Shown piece by piece: positions 7,987 through 15,927 of a stretch of DNA of 64,000 nt (positions within the stretch are counted from its first letter, which is position 1; each line of letters starts with the position of its first letter). The notes under the pieces were generated by a model. That model ran no database searches and had not been told where the DNA came from. It saw only the letters and a list, made by a program, of their open reading frames with translations. The stretch is from Streptomyces canus. Lineage in GTDB: Bacteria; Actinomycetota; Actinomycetes; Streptomycetales; Streptomycetaceae. The DNA is taken from NCBI RefSeq assembly GCF_030816965.1, contig NZ_JAUSYQ010000002.1, forward strand, positions 9,910,001-9,974,000, given 5' to 3'. The translations under genes and the position numbers were made by a program.

Positions 7987-9297
7987 TCAGATGTCGGCGA
8001 GCAGGACTGCCGGGCGTTCCACGCAGTCGGCCACGAAGCGCAGGAAACCGCCGGCGGTGCCGCCGTCACAGACCCGGTGGTCGAAGCTGAACGACAGCTG
8101 TGTCACCTTGCGGACGGTCAACTCACCGTCCACCACCCAGGGTTTGTCGACGATGCGGCCCACACCGAGGAGAGCCGCCTCCGGGTGGTTGATGATGGGT
8201 GTGGAGCCGTCGACGCCGAACACGCCGTAGTTGTTGAGGGTGAAGGTGCCCCCCGTCAGCCGGTCGGGCGGGAGGCTGCCGGTCCGGGCCAGCTCCGTCA
8301 ACCGGGTGAGTTCTGCCGCCAGTTGGACTGTCGTGAGCCGGTGGGCGTCGCGGACGACGGGCACGACGAGGCCGCGGTCGGTCTGGGCGGCGAAGCCCAG
8401 GTGCACCTCGTCGAAGCGCACGATCTCCCGGCGCTCGGTGTCGACGGTCGAGTTGAGCTCGGGGTAGCGGCGCAGACCGGCCACACAGATACGGGCGAGC
8501 AGCGCCAGCAGCCCGACCCGGCGGCCCGGTTCGGCGGCTTCCATCGCCTTTTTGGCCTGGAGCAGGCCGGTGGCGTCCACATCGACCCAGGTGGTGGCGT
8601 CGGGGATCTCGGTCCGGCTGCGCGTGAGCTTGTCCGCGACGGCTTTGCGGATGCCGCGCAGGGGGATGCGGACCGGGCCGTCGGAGGTCGGCTCCGGGGC
8701 GGGTTCGGTCGAGGCGGGTGCCTGTCGGGCGACGGCCTGTTCCACGTCCCGCCGCAGGACGACCCCGGCCGGACCGGAAGGCGCCAGCACGGCGAGGTCG
8801 ATGCCGTGGTTCCGGGCCAGCCGCCGGACGAGGGGCGAGATGACGCGGGGCGCATGCGTCTCCATGACCGGCACGGGTGCGGGCGTCTCCGGTGCGGCGG
8901 CCGTACGTCGGCGACGACGGCGCGGTGCCGGTTCGTGCCCGGTGCCGTAGCCGATCAGGACGTTGCCGGAACCGGCCTGTTCCTCCTCGCGGTACCGTTC
9001 GGCGGCGGTGTCCGGGACGGCCGGTTCCGGCGCTGCGGGTGCCGCCGCTCCCACCGTGATCAGCGGTTCGCCCACCCCCAGCGGCGTTCCCGCCTCCACG
9101 TGCAGTCGCAGCACCGTGCCCGCGTACGGCACCGGCACCTCGACCGCGGCCTTGGCGGTCTCCACCTCGACCACGATCTGGTCGATCGTCACGGTGTCAC
9201 CGACGGCGACCTTCCACTCGACGATCTCGGCGTCGGTCAGTCCTTCGCCGAGGTCGGGCAGCCGGAACACCTGCTCGTCCAGTGTCGCGGTGGTCAT
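7987..9297 (-). CDS. bkdC: 2-oxoacid dehydrogenase E2, dihydrolipoyl acyltransferase
   Basis: E2 is the core of a 2-oxoacid dehydrogenase complex and passes the acyl group from E1 via lipoamide to CoA. The 436-residue protein has an N-terminal lipoyl domain with lipoyl lysine Lys49 in VETAKAAVEV, a linker rich in Ala, Pro and Arg, a peripheral subunit-binding domain near residues 150-190 (ISPLVRRLARNHGIDL), and a catalytic domain ending with the SFDHRVCDGG active-site motif. The lipoyl motif has Ala in place of the more usual Asp. The start overlaps the E1 beta stop by four bases. A branched-chain complex is the standard label; phenylpyruvate is suggested as substrate by context. Confidence 0.9.
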   Translation of the reverse strand: MTTATLDEQVFRLPDLGEGLTDAEIVEWKVAVGDTVTIDQIVVEVETAKAAVEVPVPYAGTVLRLHVEAGTPLGVGEPLITVGAAAPAAPEPAVPDTAAERYREEEQAGSGNVLIGYGTGHEPAPRRRRRRTAAAPETPAPVPVMETHAPRVISPLVRRLARNHGIDLAVLAPSGPAGVVLRRDVEQAVARQAPASTEPAPEPTSDGPVRIPLRGIRKAVADKLTRSRTEIPDATTWVDVDATGLLQAKKAMEAAEPGRRVGLLALLARICVAGLRRYPELNSTVDTERREIVRFDEVHLGFAAQTDRGLVVPVVRDAHRLTTVQLAAELTRLTELARTGSLPPDRLTGGTFTLNNYGVFGVDGSTPIINHPEAALLGVGRIVDKPWVVDGELTVRKVTQLSFSFDHRVCDGGTAGGFLRFVADCVERPAVLLADI

Positions 9298-10313
9298 GCG
9301 ACCGCTCCCTTCACCAGGTGCCGGGTGTCGGGCTCGTCGGCGAACTGCAGGCGGTCAACGGCGTCGAGGACGCGGTCGACGCCGGGCAGGTGCGCGTGCT
9401 CCAGCTTCGGCGGCGGATAGGGGATGTCGAATCCGGCCACCCGCAGTACGGGAGCCGCGAGCGAATGGAAGCAGCGCTCCTGCACGCGCGCGGCGATCTC
9501 GGCGCCCACCCCCGCGAAGCCCTGGGCCTCCTGCACGACTACGCAGCGCCCGGTCCTGCGGACCGACTCCGTGACCGTCTCGTCGTCGAAGGGCACCAGG
9601 GTCCGCAGGTCCACCACCTCCAGCTCGATCCCGTCCGCTGCGGCGGCCTCCGCGGCGGCCAGGGCGACCGGGACCGAGGGGCCGTAGGCGACGACGGTGG
9701 CGTCACGCCCCGCCCGCCGGATCGCCGCCCGCCCGAACGGCAGCGCGCCGCGAGTCTCAAGGTCGGTGTCCTCGCGCGACCAGTACAGCTTCTTCGGCTC
9801 CAGGAACACCACCGGGTCGGGGTCCGCCACCGCGTCCCGCAGCAGCCAGTACGCGTCCTCTGCCGTGGCAGGGGTCACGACCTTGAGGCCGGGGGTGTGC
9901 GCGTAGTAGGCCTCGCTGGAGTCGCAGTGGTGCTCGACTCCGCCGATCCCGCCCGCGTAGGGGATACGGATCACCAACGGCAGGCCCATCCGTCCGCGGG
10001 TGCGGTTGCGCGTCTTGGCGACGTGCGAGGCGATCTGCTCGAACGCCGGGTACGCGAACGCGTCGAACTGCATCTCCACCACGGGCCGGAAGCCGCCCAT
10101 CGCCATGCCGACCGCCAGCCCGACGATGCCGGCCTCCGCGAGCGGGGTGTCGAAGCAGCGCTGCTCGCCGAAGTCGCGGGTCAGCCCGTCGGTGATGCGG
10201 AACACCCCGCCGAGCGGACCGACGTCCTCGCCGAAGACGAGGACCCGTTCGTCCTCGCGCAGCGCGTCACGCAGGGCGGTGTTGAGCGCCTGCGCCATCG
10301 TGACCTTGGCCAT
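9294..10313 (-). CDS. bkdB: 2-oxoacid dehydrogenase E1 beta subunit
   Basis: This is the beta subunit of the thiamine diphosphate-dependent E1 that decarboxylates branched-chain or aryl 2-oxoacids. The 339-residue protein starts MAKVTMAQALNTALRDAL and contains FGEDVGPLGGVFRITDGL, DTPLAEAGIVGLAVGMA, GLKVVTPATAEDAYWLL and QEAQGFAGVGAEIAA, matching the family in order and length. The open frame runs further upstream inside the alpha gene, but the chosen ATG lies five bases after the alpha stop. No E3 gene is present; E3 is commonly shared with other complexes. Confidence 0.92.
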   Translation of the reverse strand: MAKVTMAQALNTALRDALREDERVLVFGEDVGPLGGVFRITDGLTRDFGEQRCFDTPLAEAGIVGLAVGMAMGGFRPVVEMQFDAFAYPAFEQIASHVAKTRNRTRGRMGLPLVIRIPYAGGIGGVEHHCDSSEAYYAHTPGLKVVTPATAEDAYWLLRDAVADPDPVVFLEPKKLYWSREDTDLETRGALPFGRAAIRRAGRDATVVAYGPSVPVALAAAEAAAADGIELEVVDLRTLVPFDDETVTESVRRTGRCVVVQEAQGFAGVGAEIAARVQERCFHSLAAPVLRVAGFDIPYPPPKLEHAHLPGVDRVLDAVDRLQFADEPDTRHLVKGAVA

Positions 10314-10318
10314 GGTCG

Positions 10319-11440
10319 TCAGTCCTCCTGTGCCTGGGTGGTGTCGGCGAGTTCTGCCGCCATCTGGGCGCGCTGTTCGCGCAGTTGGGGGGTCGGCTCG
10401 GCGTAGACGTGGTCGAACAGCTCCAGCGGGTCGAGCACGGAGTCCGCGTTCATGCCGGCGCGCACTCGCGCGGCAAGCTCCTCGGCCTCCTCCCGCAGCT
10501 CCGCCACGTCCTCGTCGGTGAGCGCGCCGCGCGAGCGCAGGTACGTCTCCAGCCGGTCGACGGGGTCGGCGGCCCGCCACTGCTCGACCTCGTCGTCCTC
10601 CCGGTAGCGGGTGGCGTCGTCGGCGTTGGTGTGCGCGTCCATGCGGTACGTGTGCGCCTCGACCAGGACGGGGCCGTGGCCTGCCCGGGCATGCTCCACG
10701 GACGCGGTCAGCACCGCCAGCACCGCGACCAGGTCGTTGCCGTCGACCTGCTCGGAGCGCACCCCGTAGCCGATGCCCTTGTACGCCAGGGCGGGCGCCG
10801 CGGTCTGCCGGGCCAGCGGCACCGAGATCGCGTACTTGTTGTTCTGCACGAAGAAGACGACCGGGGCGCGGAAGACGGCGGCGAAGTTCAGCGCCTCGTG
10901 GAAGTCACCCTCGCTGGTCGCCCCGTCCCCCACGAGCGCCATCGCCACGCCGTCCTCGCCCTTGCGGCGCAGGGACTCGGCCATGCCGGTCGCGTGCAGC
11001 ACCTGGGTGGCCAGCGGGGTGCACTGGGGGGCGGTACGGGTGGCCGCGGGGTCGTAGCCGCAGTGCCAGTCGCCGCGCAGCAGCGTGAGCACCTCCGCGG
11101 GGTCGATGCCGCGGGTCACCAGGGCGACGGAGTCGCGGTAGGTCGGGAACAGCCAGTCGTCGGGGCGCAGGGCGAGTACGGCGCCGATCTGGCACGCCTC
11201 CTGGCCACGGCTGGACGGGTAGACCGCGAGGCGGCCCTGCTTGGTGAGGGCGGTCGCCTGGGTGTCGAACCGGCGGCCCAGGACCATCCGCCGCCACGCC
11301 TCGAGCAGGGCCTCGACGGGAGGCTCGGTGTAGTCGGCCGGTGGCCTGGCGACCGGTGTGCCGTCCTCGGCCACGAACCGCACCGGCGTCAGGGACGGCA
11401 GGAGGCCCTGGACCGTCTGGCGGAGGCTCTTCACGGACAT
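10319..11440 (-). CDS. bkdA: 2-oxoacid dehydrogenase E1 alpha subunit
   Basis: The alpha subunit of E1 binds thiamine diphosphate. The 373-residue protein (from MSVKSLRQTVQGLLP) contains RLAVYPSSRGQEACQIGA and the TPP-binding motif that begins GDGATSEGDFHEALNF and closes with FFVQNN. It also has YRMDAHTNADDATRY, the phosphorylation-loop region of branched-chain-type E1 alpha. No clear Shine-Dalgarno sequence precedes this ATG; an earlier in-frame ATG would add 22 residues but reads into the promoter. It is the first gene of the E1-E1-E2 operon and is divergent from the AsnC regulator. Confidence 0.91.
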   Translation of the reverse strand: MSVKSLRQTVQGLLPSLTPVRFVAEDGTPVARPPADYTEPPVEALLEAWRRMVLGRRFDTQATALTKQGRLAVYPSSRGQEACQIGAVLALRPDDWLFPTYRDSVALVTRGIDPAEVLTLLRGDWHCGYDPAATRTAPQCTPLATQVLHATGMAESLRRKGEDGVAMALVGDGATSEGDFHEALNFAAVFRAPVVFFVQNNKYAISVPLARQTAAPALAYKGIGYGVRSEQVDGNDLVAVLAVLTASVEHARAGHGPVLVEAHTYRMDAHTNADDATRYREDDEVEQWRAADPVDRLETYLRSRGALTDEDVAELREEAEELAARVRAGMNADSVLDPLELFDHVYAEPTPQLREQRAQMAAELADTTQAQED

Positions 11441-11463
11441 GGAGGGCGCTCGCTTTCTCTGGA

Positions 11464-11474
11464 CACTTGACAGG
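11464..11474. promoter_or_regulatory. Motif CACTTGACAGG shared by the bkd and aminotransferase promoters
   Basis: This 11-mer lies 24 bases upstream of the E1 alpha start. An identical copy lies upstream of the aminotransferase gene about 3.4 kb away. On the plus strand it also holds a TTGACA -35-like box, spaced 17-18 bases from a GAATAT-like -10, which would suit the divergent AsnC gene. It may be a shared operator for the AsnC/Lrp protein or a promoter element; the sequence alone does not decide between them. Confidence 0.4.
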
Positions 11475-11510
11475 AGAATGGTGGCCACTGGTGAATATGT
11501 GTTCAATAGC

Positions 11511-11537
11511 TCGGCAGGATCGGCGATGAACTGCCGA
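11511..11537. promoter_or_regulatory. Inverted repeat in the bkd/asnC divergent promoter
   Basis: TCGGCAG and CTGCCGA form a perfect 7-bp inverted repeat with a 13-base spacer, 23 bases before the regulator's GTG start. GTTC and GAAC extend the symmetry partly on the outside. Lrp-family regulators usually bind inverted repeats in their own divergent control region, so this is a candidate autoregulatory site. Confidence 0.4.
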
Positions 11538-11560
11538 ACACGATGGTCTGGGAGGACAAA

Positions 11561-12061
11561 GTGTCCGAGGAAAACTCACTGCCGGGGGCAGTGGCCGGAC
11601 GAACTGCCGTCCCGCTCGACGACATCGACCGGCAGATCCTGAGCCGGCTCCTCGAGGACGGCCGGATCTCGGTCCGCGCCCTCGCAGAGCAGGTGCACAT
11701 CTCCCGGGCCAACGCCTACACCCGCATCGGCCGGCTCGTGGCCGAGGACGTCATCACGGGCTTCACCGCGCAGCTCAATGCCCAGCGGGCGGGCCTGGGC
11801 ACGAGCGCCTACGTCATGCTGGGAATCGAGCAGAACGCCTGGCGGGACATCTCGCGGGAACTGCGCGAGATCCCCTACGTGGAGCATGTCGCCCTCGTCA
11901 CCGGCGACTTCGACGTCCTGGTGCTTGTCCGTGCCCCGGACAATCTCGTGCTGCGCCAGGTGGTGCTGGAGAAGATCCAGGGGATCCCCGGAGTGCGCTC
12001 CACCCGCACCTGGCTCGTCTTCGACGAGGTGCGGGGGCGCGGCGCCACCTGGACGCACTGA
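11561..12061 (+). CDS. bkdR: Lrp/AsnC family regulator (BkdR-like)
   Basis: The protein is a leucine-responsive family regulator: an N-terminal winged helix-turn-helix (LDDIDRQILSRLLEDGRI, then LAEQVHISRANAYTRIGRL) followed by an alpha-beta ligand-binding RAM domain (YVMLGIEQNAWRDIS, HVALVTGDFDVLVLV). A GTG start gives 166 residues and is favoured because GGGAGG lies five bases before it; an ATG six codons earlier overlaps that ribosome-binding site. It is divergent from the E1 alpha gene. By analogy with BkdR proteins it probably responds to an amino acid and controls the 2-oxoacid dehydrogenase operon. Confidence 0.9.
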   Translation: MSEENSLPGAVAGRTAVPLDDIDRQILSRLLEDGRISVRALAEQVHISRANAYTRIGRLVAEDVITGFTAQLNAQRAGLGTSAYVMLGIEQNAWRDISRELREIPYVEHVALVTGDFDVLVLVRAPDNLVLRQVVLEKIQGIPGVRSTRTWLVFDEVRGRGATWTH

Positions 12062-12073
12062 GGACCTGCGCGG

Positions 12074-13765
12074 TCATACGTCGGCCAGCGCGGCGTCGAC
12101 CTCGAGCCGGGTCGGTGCCGGGACGGGAGCCGACGGCGGGGCGTGCCGCCGGGAGCGCACCACGCGGAACCGGCCGGTGACGAAGTTGACGCCGGAACCC
12201 GGCAGTTCGGCGAGGGCCGAGGACGGATCGGCGGGCAGGTCGTCCAGGTTCTCCACCAGATGCACCCCGGCGTCCAGTGCGGCAGTCCCGGCCGCCGCCA
12301 GCACCAGCGGGTCGGTGGAGTGCACCGAGGCGTACAGCGCTCCGTGCCGCGCCACGGTACGGCGCAGGAGCGCGAGGCTGTGCGAGGTCGAGTCGGTGCC
12401 CACCAAAAAAGAGACGAGCCCGGGCCACTCGCGTGTGTAGACGCGTTCGTCGGACGCACGCAGCCGCACCAGCAGCGGGCTGCGCAGGTCGGCGTACGGG
12501 TGGTCGGGATGGGCCACGGAGCCGGAGGCGTGCAGGACCGGGCCGTACCGTGCGGCATCCGTCAGGGCGCCGCGTACCTCGTCGGCGGTGATCGCGCCCA
12601 ACACCCTTGCCGCGCGGGACGGATGGCCGAGCAGCCGGTCGACGGCGTCGCCGAGGTCGGCCCCGAGGTCCCGCAGCGTCTTGTGCCCCTCGTCGGTGGT
12701 GAAACCCCGCTCCGGAACCAGGATGTTCTGCGGCGTGGTGCGCACCGTCCCGTTGCACCGGCACGAGGCGAGGGCGAGGCCGCGGACCAGGCCCCGGTAG
12801 TCGTCGGTCGAGTCCACGACCACGGTGTTCAGTCCGGTCCGGTTGGCGAACACGGTCGCCTGGCGGGCGTGTTGCTCCAGCCAGTCGGCGAAACGCGCGG
12901 GGCCCGTGTAGTCGACGATGCGCACCGCCGGGTCCGTGGCCAGACGCCGGTGCACCTGCCGTTCGGGTTCCGCCACCGCCAGGCTCACGAGGTCGGGGGA
13001 GTGACCGGCCTCCGCCAGCACCTGCCGGGCGACCCGCACCGTGATCGCCAGCGGCAGTACGGAGCGCGGGTGCGGAGCCACGACGACCGGGTTGCCGGTC
13101 ACCAGGCTGGCGAACAGACCCGGATATCCGTTCCAGAGCGGGAAGTCGGGACAGCCCACGAGCAGCGACACCCCGCGGGGCACCAGAGTGCAGGTGCCCT
13201 GCAACGGTTGCCCGCCCCGTTCGGTGCTCTGCCAGTGCAGGTCGGCCGGGACGCGTTCCGATTCGGCGAAGGCCTGGGCCACCGCCTCCAGGGCACGGTC
13301 CTGAGCGCGTGGCCCGGCGGCGCGCAAGGCTCCCTGGAGGGGCTGGCCGGTGGTGTGATGCACCGCGAGGGCCAGTTCGTGGCTGCGGGTGTTGAGCCGG
13401 CGCAGGATCTCCACGGCGAGTCCGGCGCGCTGGTACGGTTCGGCGGCCCGCCAGCCGGCCGCCGCGCGCCCGGCCGCCGCGACCAGCTCCGCGGGATCAC
13501 AGCGCAGGTAGTCGATGGGCGGGGCGAGGCCGTACGGGGACGACTCCGTGCGCACACGGCCGAGCTCGCCGGGCTGCCCCAGTTCGAACGGCCGCCCCAG
13601 CAGTGAGCGGAACACCTTCCCCGCGGTGCGGGTCGACCTCATACCCGCGTCGGCCGCGTCCTGGCCGGTCGCCTCGGTGAAGGGGCGACGGCACTCACCG
13701 GCGGCGATCGCGCGAACGACGCTCTGCAGCAGCTCGCGATGGCGCTCGTAGGGACCGGGGCGCAT
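12074..13765 (-). CDS. PaaN-like pseudoenzyme (ALDH fold without catalytic residues)
   Basis: This 563-residue protein aligns along its length with the PaaN encoded upstream of the thiolase gene: WNGYPGLFASLVTGNPVVV, GLNTVVVDSTDDYRGL, TTPQNILVPERGF and NFVTGRFRVVRSRRHAP are all shared. Yet every catalytic position is changed. The nucleophile Cys343 of PaaN corresponds to Arg342, the cofactor lysine (Lys231) to Ala230, the TGSS serine to Pro289, the base Glu309 to Asn308, and EWFGP reads EWPGL. About 16 residues before the C-terminus are also missing. The frame is intact, so it is probably expressed, perhaps as a regulatory or scaffolding partner. It lies five bases after the aminotransferase gene and converges on bkdR. 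Confidence 0.85.
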   Translation of the reverse strand: MRPGPYERHRELLQSVVRAIAAGECRRPFTEATGQDAADAGMRSTRTAGKVFRSLLGRPFELGQPGELGRVRTESSPYGLAPPIDYLRCDPAELVAAAGRAAAGWRAAEPYQRAGLAVEILRRLNTRSHELALAVHHTTGQPLQGALRAAGPRAQDRALEAVAQAFAESERVPADLHWQSTERGGQPLQGTCTLVPRGVSLLVGCPDFPLWNGYPGLFASLVTGNPVVVAPHPRSVLPLAITVRVARQVLAEAGHSPDLVSLAVAEPERQVHRRLATDPAVRIVDYTGPARFADWLEQHARQATVFANRTGLNTVVVDSTDDYRGLVRGLALASCRCNGTVRTTPQNILVPERGFTTDEGHKTLRDLGADLGDAVDRLLGHPSRAARVLGAITADEVRGALTDAARYGPVLHASGSVAHPDHPYADLRSPLLVRLRASDERVYTREWPGLVSFLVGTDSTSHSLALLRRTVARHGALYASVHSTDPLVLAAAGTAALDAGVHLVENLDDLPADPSSALAELPGSGVNFVTGRFRVVRSRRHAPPSAPVPAPTRLEVDAALADV

Positions 13766-13770
13766 CGCCG

Positions 13771-14817
13771 TCAGCCCTGCCGGCTCGCCGCGAGCGCGAG
13801 GAAGGCGTCGTTCTCCTCCGGCAGCCCGATCGTCACCCGGACGCCCTCGCCGGGGAACGGGCGCACCACGACCTTCCCGTCCGCGCAGTGCCCGGCGAAG
13901 GGAGTGCTGTCCTCGCCGAGCGGCAGCCAGACGAAGTTGGAGCGGGAGTCGGGCACGTCGTGGCCCAGTGCCCGCAACCGCCCGGTGACACGGTCGCGTT
14001 CGGCGACCGTGAGGGCGGCCCGCCGGGTGACCTCCGCGCCCTCACCGAGGGCGGCCACGGCGGCCCGCTGGGCGAGCGCGCTGACACTGAACGGCACCTG
14101 CGTGCGGCGCACATGCGCCGCGATCCCGGGCGGCGCGACGCAGTAGCCGACCCGCAGCCCAGCCAGGCCGTACGCCTTCGAGAAGGTCCGCAACACCGCC
14201 ACGTTGGGCCGGTCACCCAGGAGGGCGAGCCCGTCGGGGACCAGGGCGGGATCGGCGTATTCCCGGTACGCCTCGTCGACGACGATCAGCACATCCCGCG
14301 GCACCCGGTCCGCGAAGTCGGTCAGGGCCCGCGCCCCGACCGCCGTGGAGGTCGGGTTGTTGGGGTTGCACACGAAGACCAGCCGGGTCCGGGCGGTGAT
14401 CGCCGCGGCCATGGCGTCGAGGTCGAGGGTGTGCTCACGCAGCGGCACCCGCACCGCCGTACCGCCTGCCACGGAGGTGAGGATCGGGTACGCCTCGAAC
14501 GAGCGCCAGCCGAAGACGACCTCGTCACCGGGCCCCACGACGGTGTGCAGCAACTGCCCGCACACCTCGGAGGAACCGGCACCCACCGCGATCCGGTCCG
14601 GCTCGACCCCGTGGTGCGCCGCCAGAGCCTCGATCAGCGAGGCGGCGTGCAGATCGGGGTACCGCGAAACGCCGCCGGCGGCCTCGGCGAGGGCTTCGGC
14701 CACCCCCGGCAGCAACCCGTACGGGGATTCGTTGCTGGCCAGCACGACGGCGCCGGGCAGTTTGCGGCCCGGGACGTAGGCGGGCAGCTGGGACAGGGAC
14801 GCACGGACACGCACCAT
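13771..14817 (-). CDS. HisC-like aminotransferase, probably aromatic amino acid aminotransferase
   Basis: This is a class I/II PLP-dependent aminotransferase of the histidinol-phosphate/aromatic group. The 348-residue protein has LASNESPYGLLPGV, the PLP-binding VFVCNPNNPTSTAV, DEAYREYADP, and Lys214 as Schiff-base lysine in RTFSKAYGLAGLRVGY, with a C-terminal RSNFVWLPL. HisC-type enzymes lacking his neighbours are often phenylalanine aminotransferases. The paa and 2-oxoacid dehydrogenase genes nearby make phenylalanine to phenylpyruvate the likely reaction. It is the first gene of a two-gene unit with the PaaN-like gene. Confidence 0.85.
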   Translation of the reverse strand: MVRVRASLSQLPAYVPGRKLPGAVVLASNESPYGLLPGVAEALAEAAGGVSRYPDLHAASLIEALAAHHGVEPDRIAVGAGSSEVCGQLLHTVVGPGDEVVFGWRSFEAYPILTSVAGGTAVRVPLREHTLDLDAMAAAITARTRLVFVCNPNNPTSTAVGARALTDFADRVPRDVLIVVDEAYREYADPALVPDGLALLGDRPNVAVLRTFSKAYGLAGLRVGYCVAPPGIAAHVRRTQVPFSVSALAQRAAVAALGEGAEVTRRAALTVAERDRVTGRLRALGHDVPDSRSNFVWLPLGEDSTPFAGHCADGKVVVRPFPGEGVRVTIGLPEENDAFLALAASRQG

Positions 14818-15161
14818 GCTGGTCTCGCTTCTGCAGCGCTGGGACCCGAGGCCTGGCCGTCGGGCACTTGACAGGGCACAGCGTGAAGAGCGGACGACAA
14901 GCGCTCAACTGTTTGGGAAATTCGGCTACGAATCGCCGGAAACCAGGGTGCTGATCGGCAAACCGTCTTCCGGCCGGCCCTGCCGGACCTTTGCCACGAG
15001 ACGGACGGCACGCCCTTCGCCGTACCCCCGAGCCCCTCCTTGATCACGGGACGGACACAGCGGGCCATCGAGGCCCCCGCCGCGGTCAGGAGACCAGCAG
15101 GCTGCTCGCCGTCCGAACCACGCGACGTCCGCGGCCCGCCCCCTTCCGATCGAGGGAGACC
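14818..15161. other. Intergenic region with a second CACTTGACAGG copy
   Basis: No gene is seen in this 344-base gap between the divergent aminotransferase and lipoprotein genes. The 11-mer CACTTGACAGG recurs at 14865-14875, 48 bases upstream of the aminotransferase start and in the same orientation as in front of the 2-oxoacid dehydrogenase operon. The rest is probably promoter sequence for both genes. Confidence 0.5.
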
Positions 15162-15821
15162 ATGCACAGCACCCACACCCGCTTCCGCCACGCAGTCCTG
15201 ACGGCGGGCGCGACGGCCCTCGCGCTGCTCGCGACCGGCTGCTGGTACGCGTCCACGGGCGCGCGGACCGGCGGCTGCCGCGACGTGGGCGACTGGTCGG
15301 GACGGGAACAGGCGGCCTGGCTGCGGACCGCGGTCGCCTTCCACGGGACGACCGACGGGGCAGACCCGTCGTACGCACAGGCATCGGTCGTCGTCCGCGG
15401 ACCGCGTACGGGCGATGTCCGGGTGCTGTGCCGACCGCTCGCCGTCCAGGTCGAGTTCTGGACCTTCACGGCCACGACGACGAGGCCGGAGATGTCGTTC
15501 GTCATGCGCTACGGACTGTCCGCGGACGGCGGCAGAACCCGAACCGTCGCTTTCCCGGCCGGTCTTCCCACCGGACAGGACGGCACCTGCGTCCGGGTCC
15601 TTGTCGCGGCCTACGCGGGCACACCTCTGGCCGGCGGAGAACTGCCTGAGCTGACAGCGGACTTGGCCACGGCCGGGGACGTGGACGTGCGGTTCGGGAC
15701 GGCACGGATCGGTGTGCACCGGCTGCTCCCGGCACAGGGTCCCGCGCAGTGCCACGCGGGCCGGTCGACGCCGAGACCGTCACCCACCGCGTCGACCGGC
15801 TGGGACATCTACCATCCGTGA
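15162..15821 (+). CDS. Secreted lipoprotein of unknown function
   Basis: I do not recognise the family. The 219-residue product begins MHSTHTRFRHAVLTAGATAL and has a lipobox, LLATGC, with the modified cysteine at about residue 27, so it should be anchored to the outer face of the membrane. The mature part has several cysteines (GGCRDVGDW, VLCRPLAV, GTCVRVLV) and a Ser/Thr/Pro-rich C-terminus. The GAGGGAG ribosome-binding site before the ATG supports this start over an open extension upstream. It stands alone between a divergent aminotransferase and a broken LysR gene. Confidence 0.75.
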   Translation: MHSTHTRFRHAVLTAGATALALLATGCWYASTGARTGGCRDVGDWSGREQAAWLRTAVAFHGTTDGADPSYAQASVVVRGPRTGDVRVLCRPLAVQVEFWTFTATTTRPEMSFVMRYGLSADGGRTRTVAFPAGLPTGQDGTCVRVLVAAYAGTPLAGGELPELTADLATAGDVDVRFGTARIGVHRLLPAQGPAQCHAGRSTPRPSPTASTGWDIYHP

Positions 15822-15927
15822 CGCGGTCAGTTCTGTCCGTCGGCCGCGGCCGGGATGGCTGGGACCTTGCTGGTTTCCCACGGCATCGGTTGGTCGTGAC
15901 TGTCTTTGTTCTCACCCGCCAGGTGTA

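Noticed and set aside
16..9420. Several plus-strand open frames of 200-550 codons across the paa and dehydrogenase genes.
   Set aside because: Each overlaps genes with clear catalytic motifs, lacks ribosome-binding sites and has shadow-type composition.
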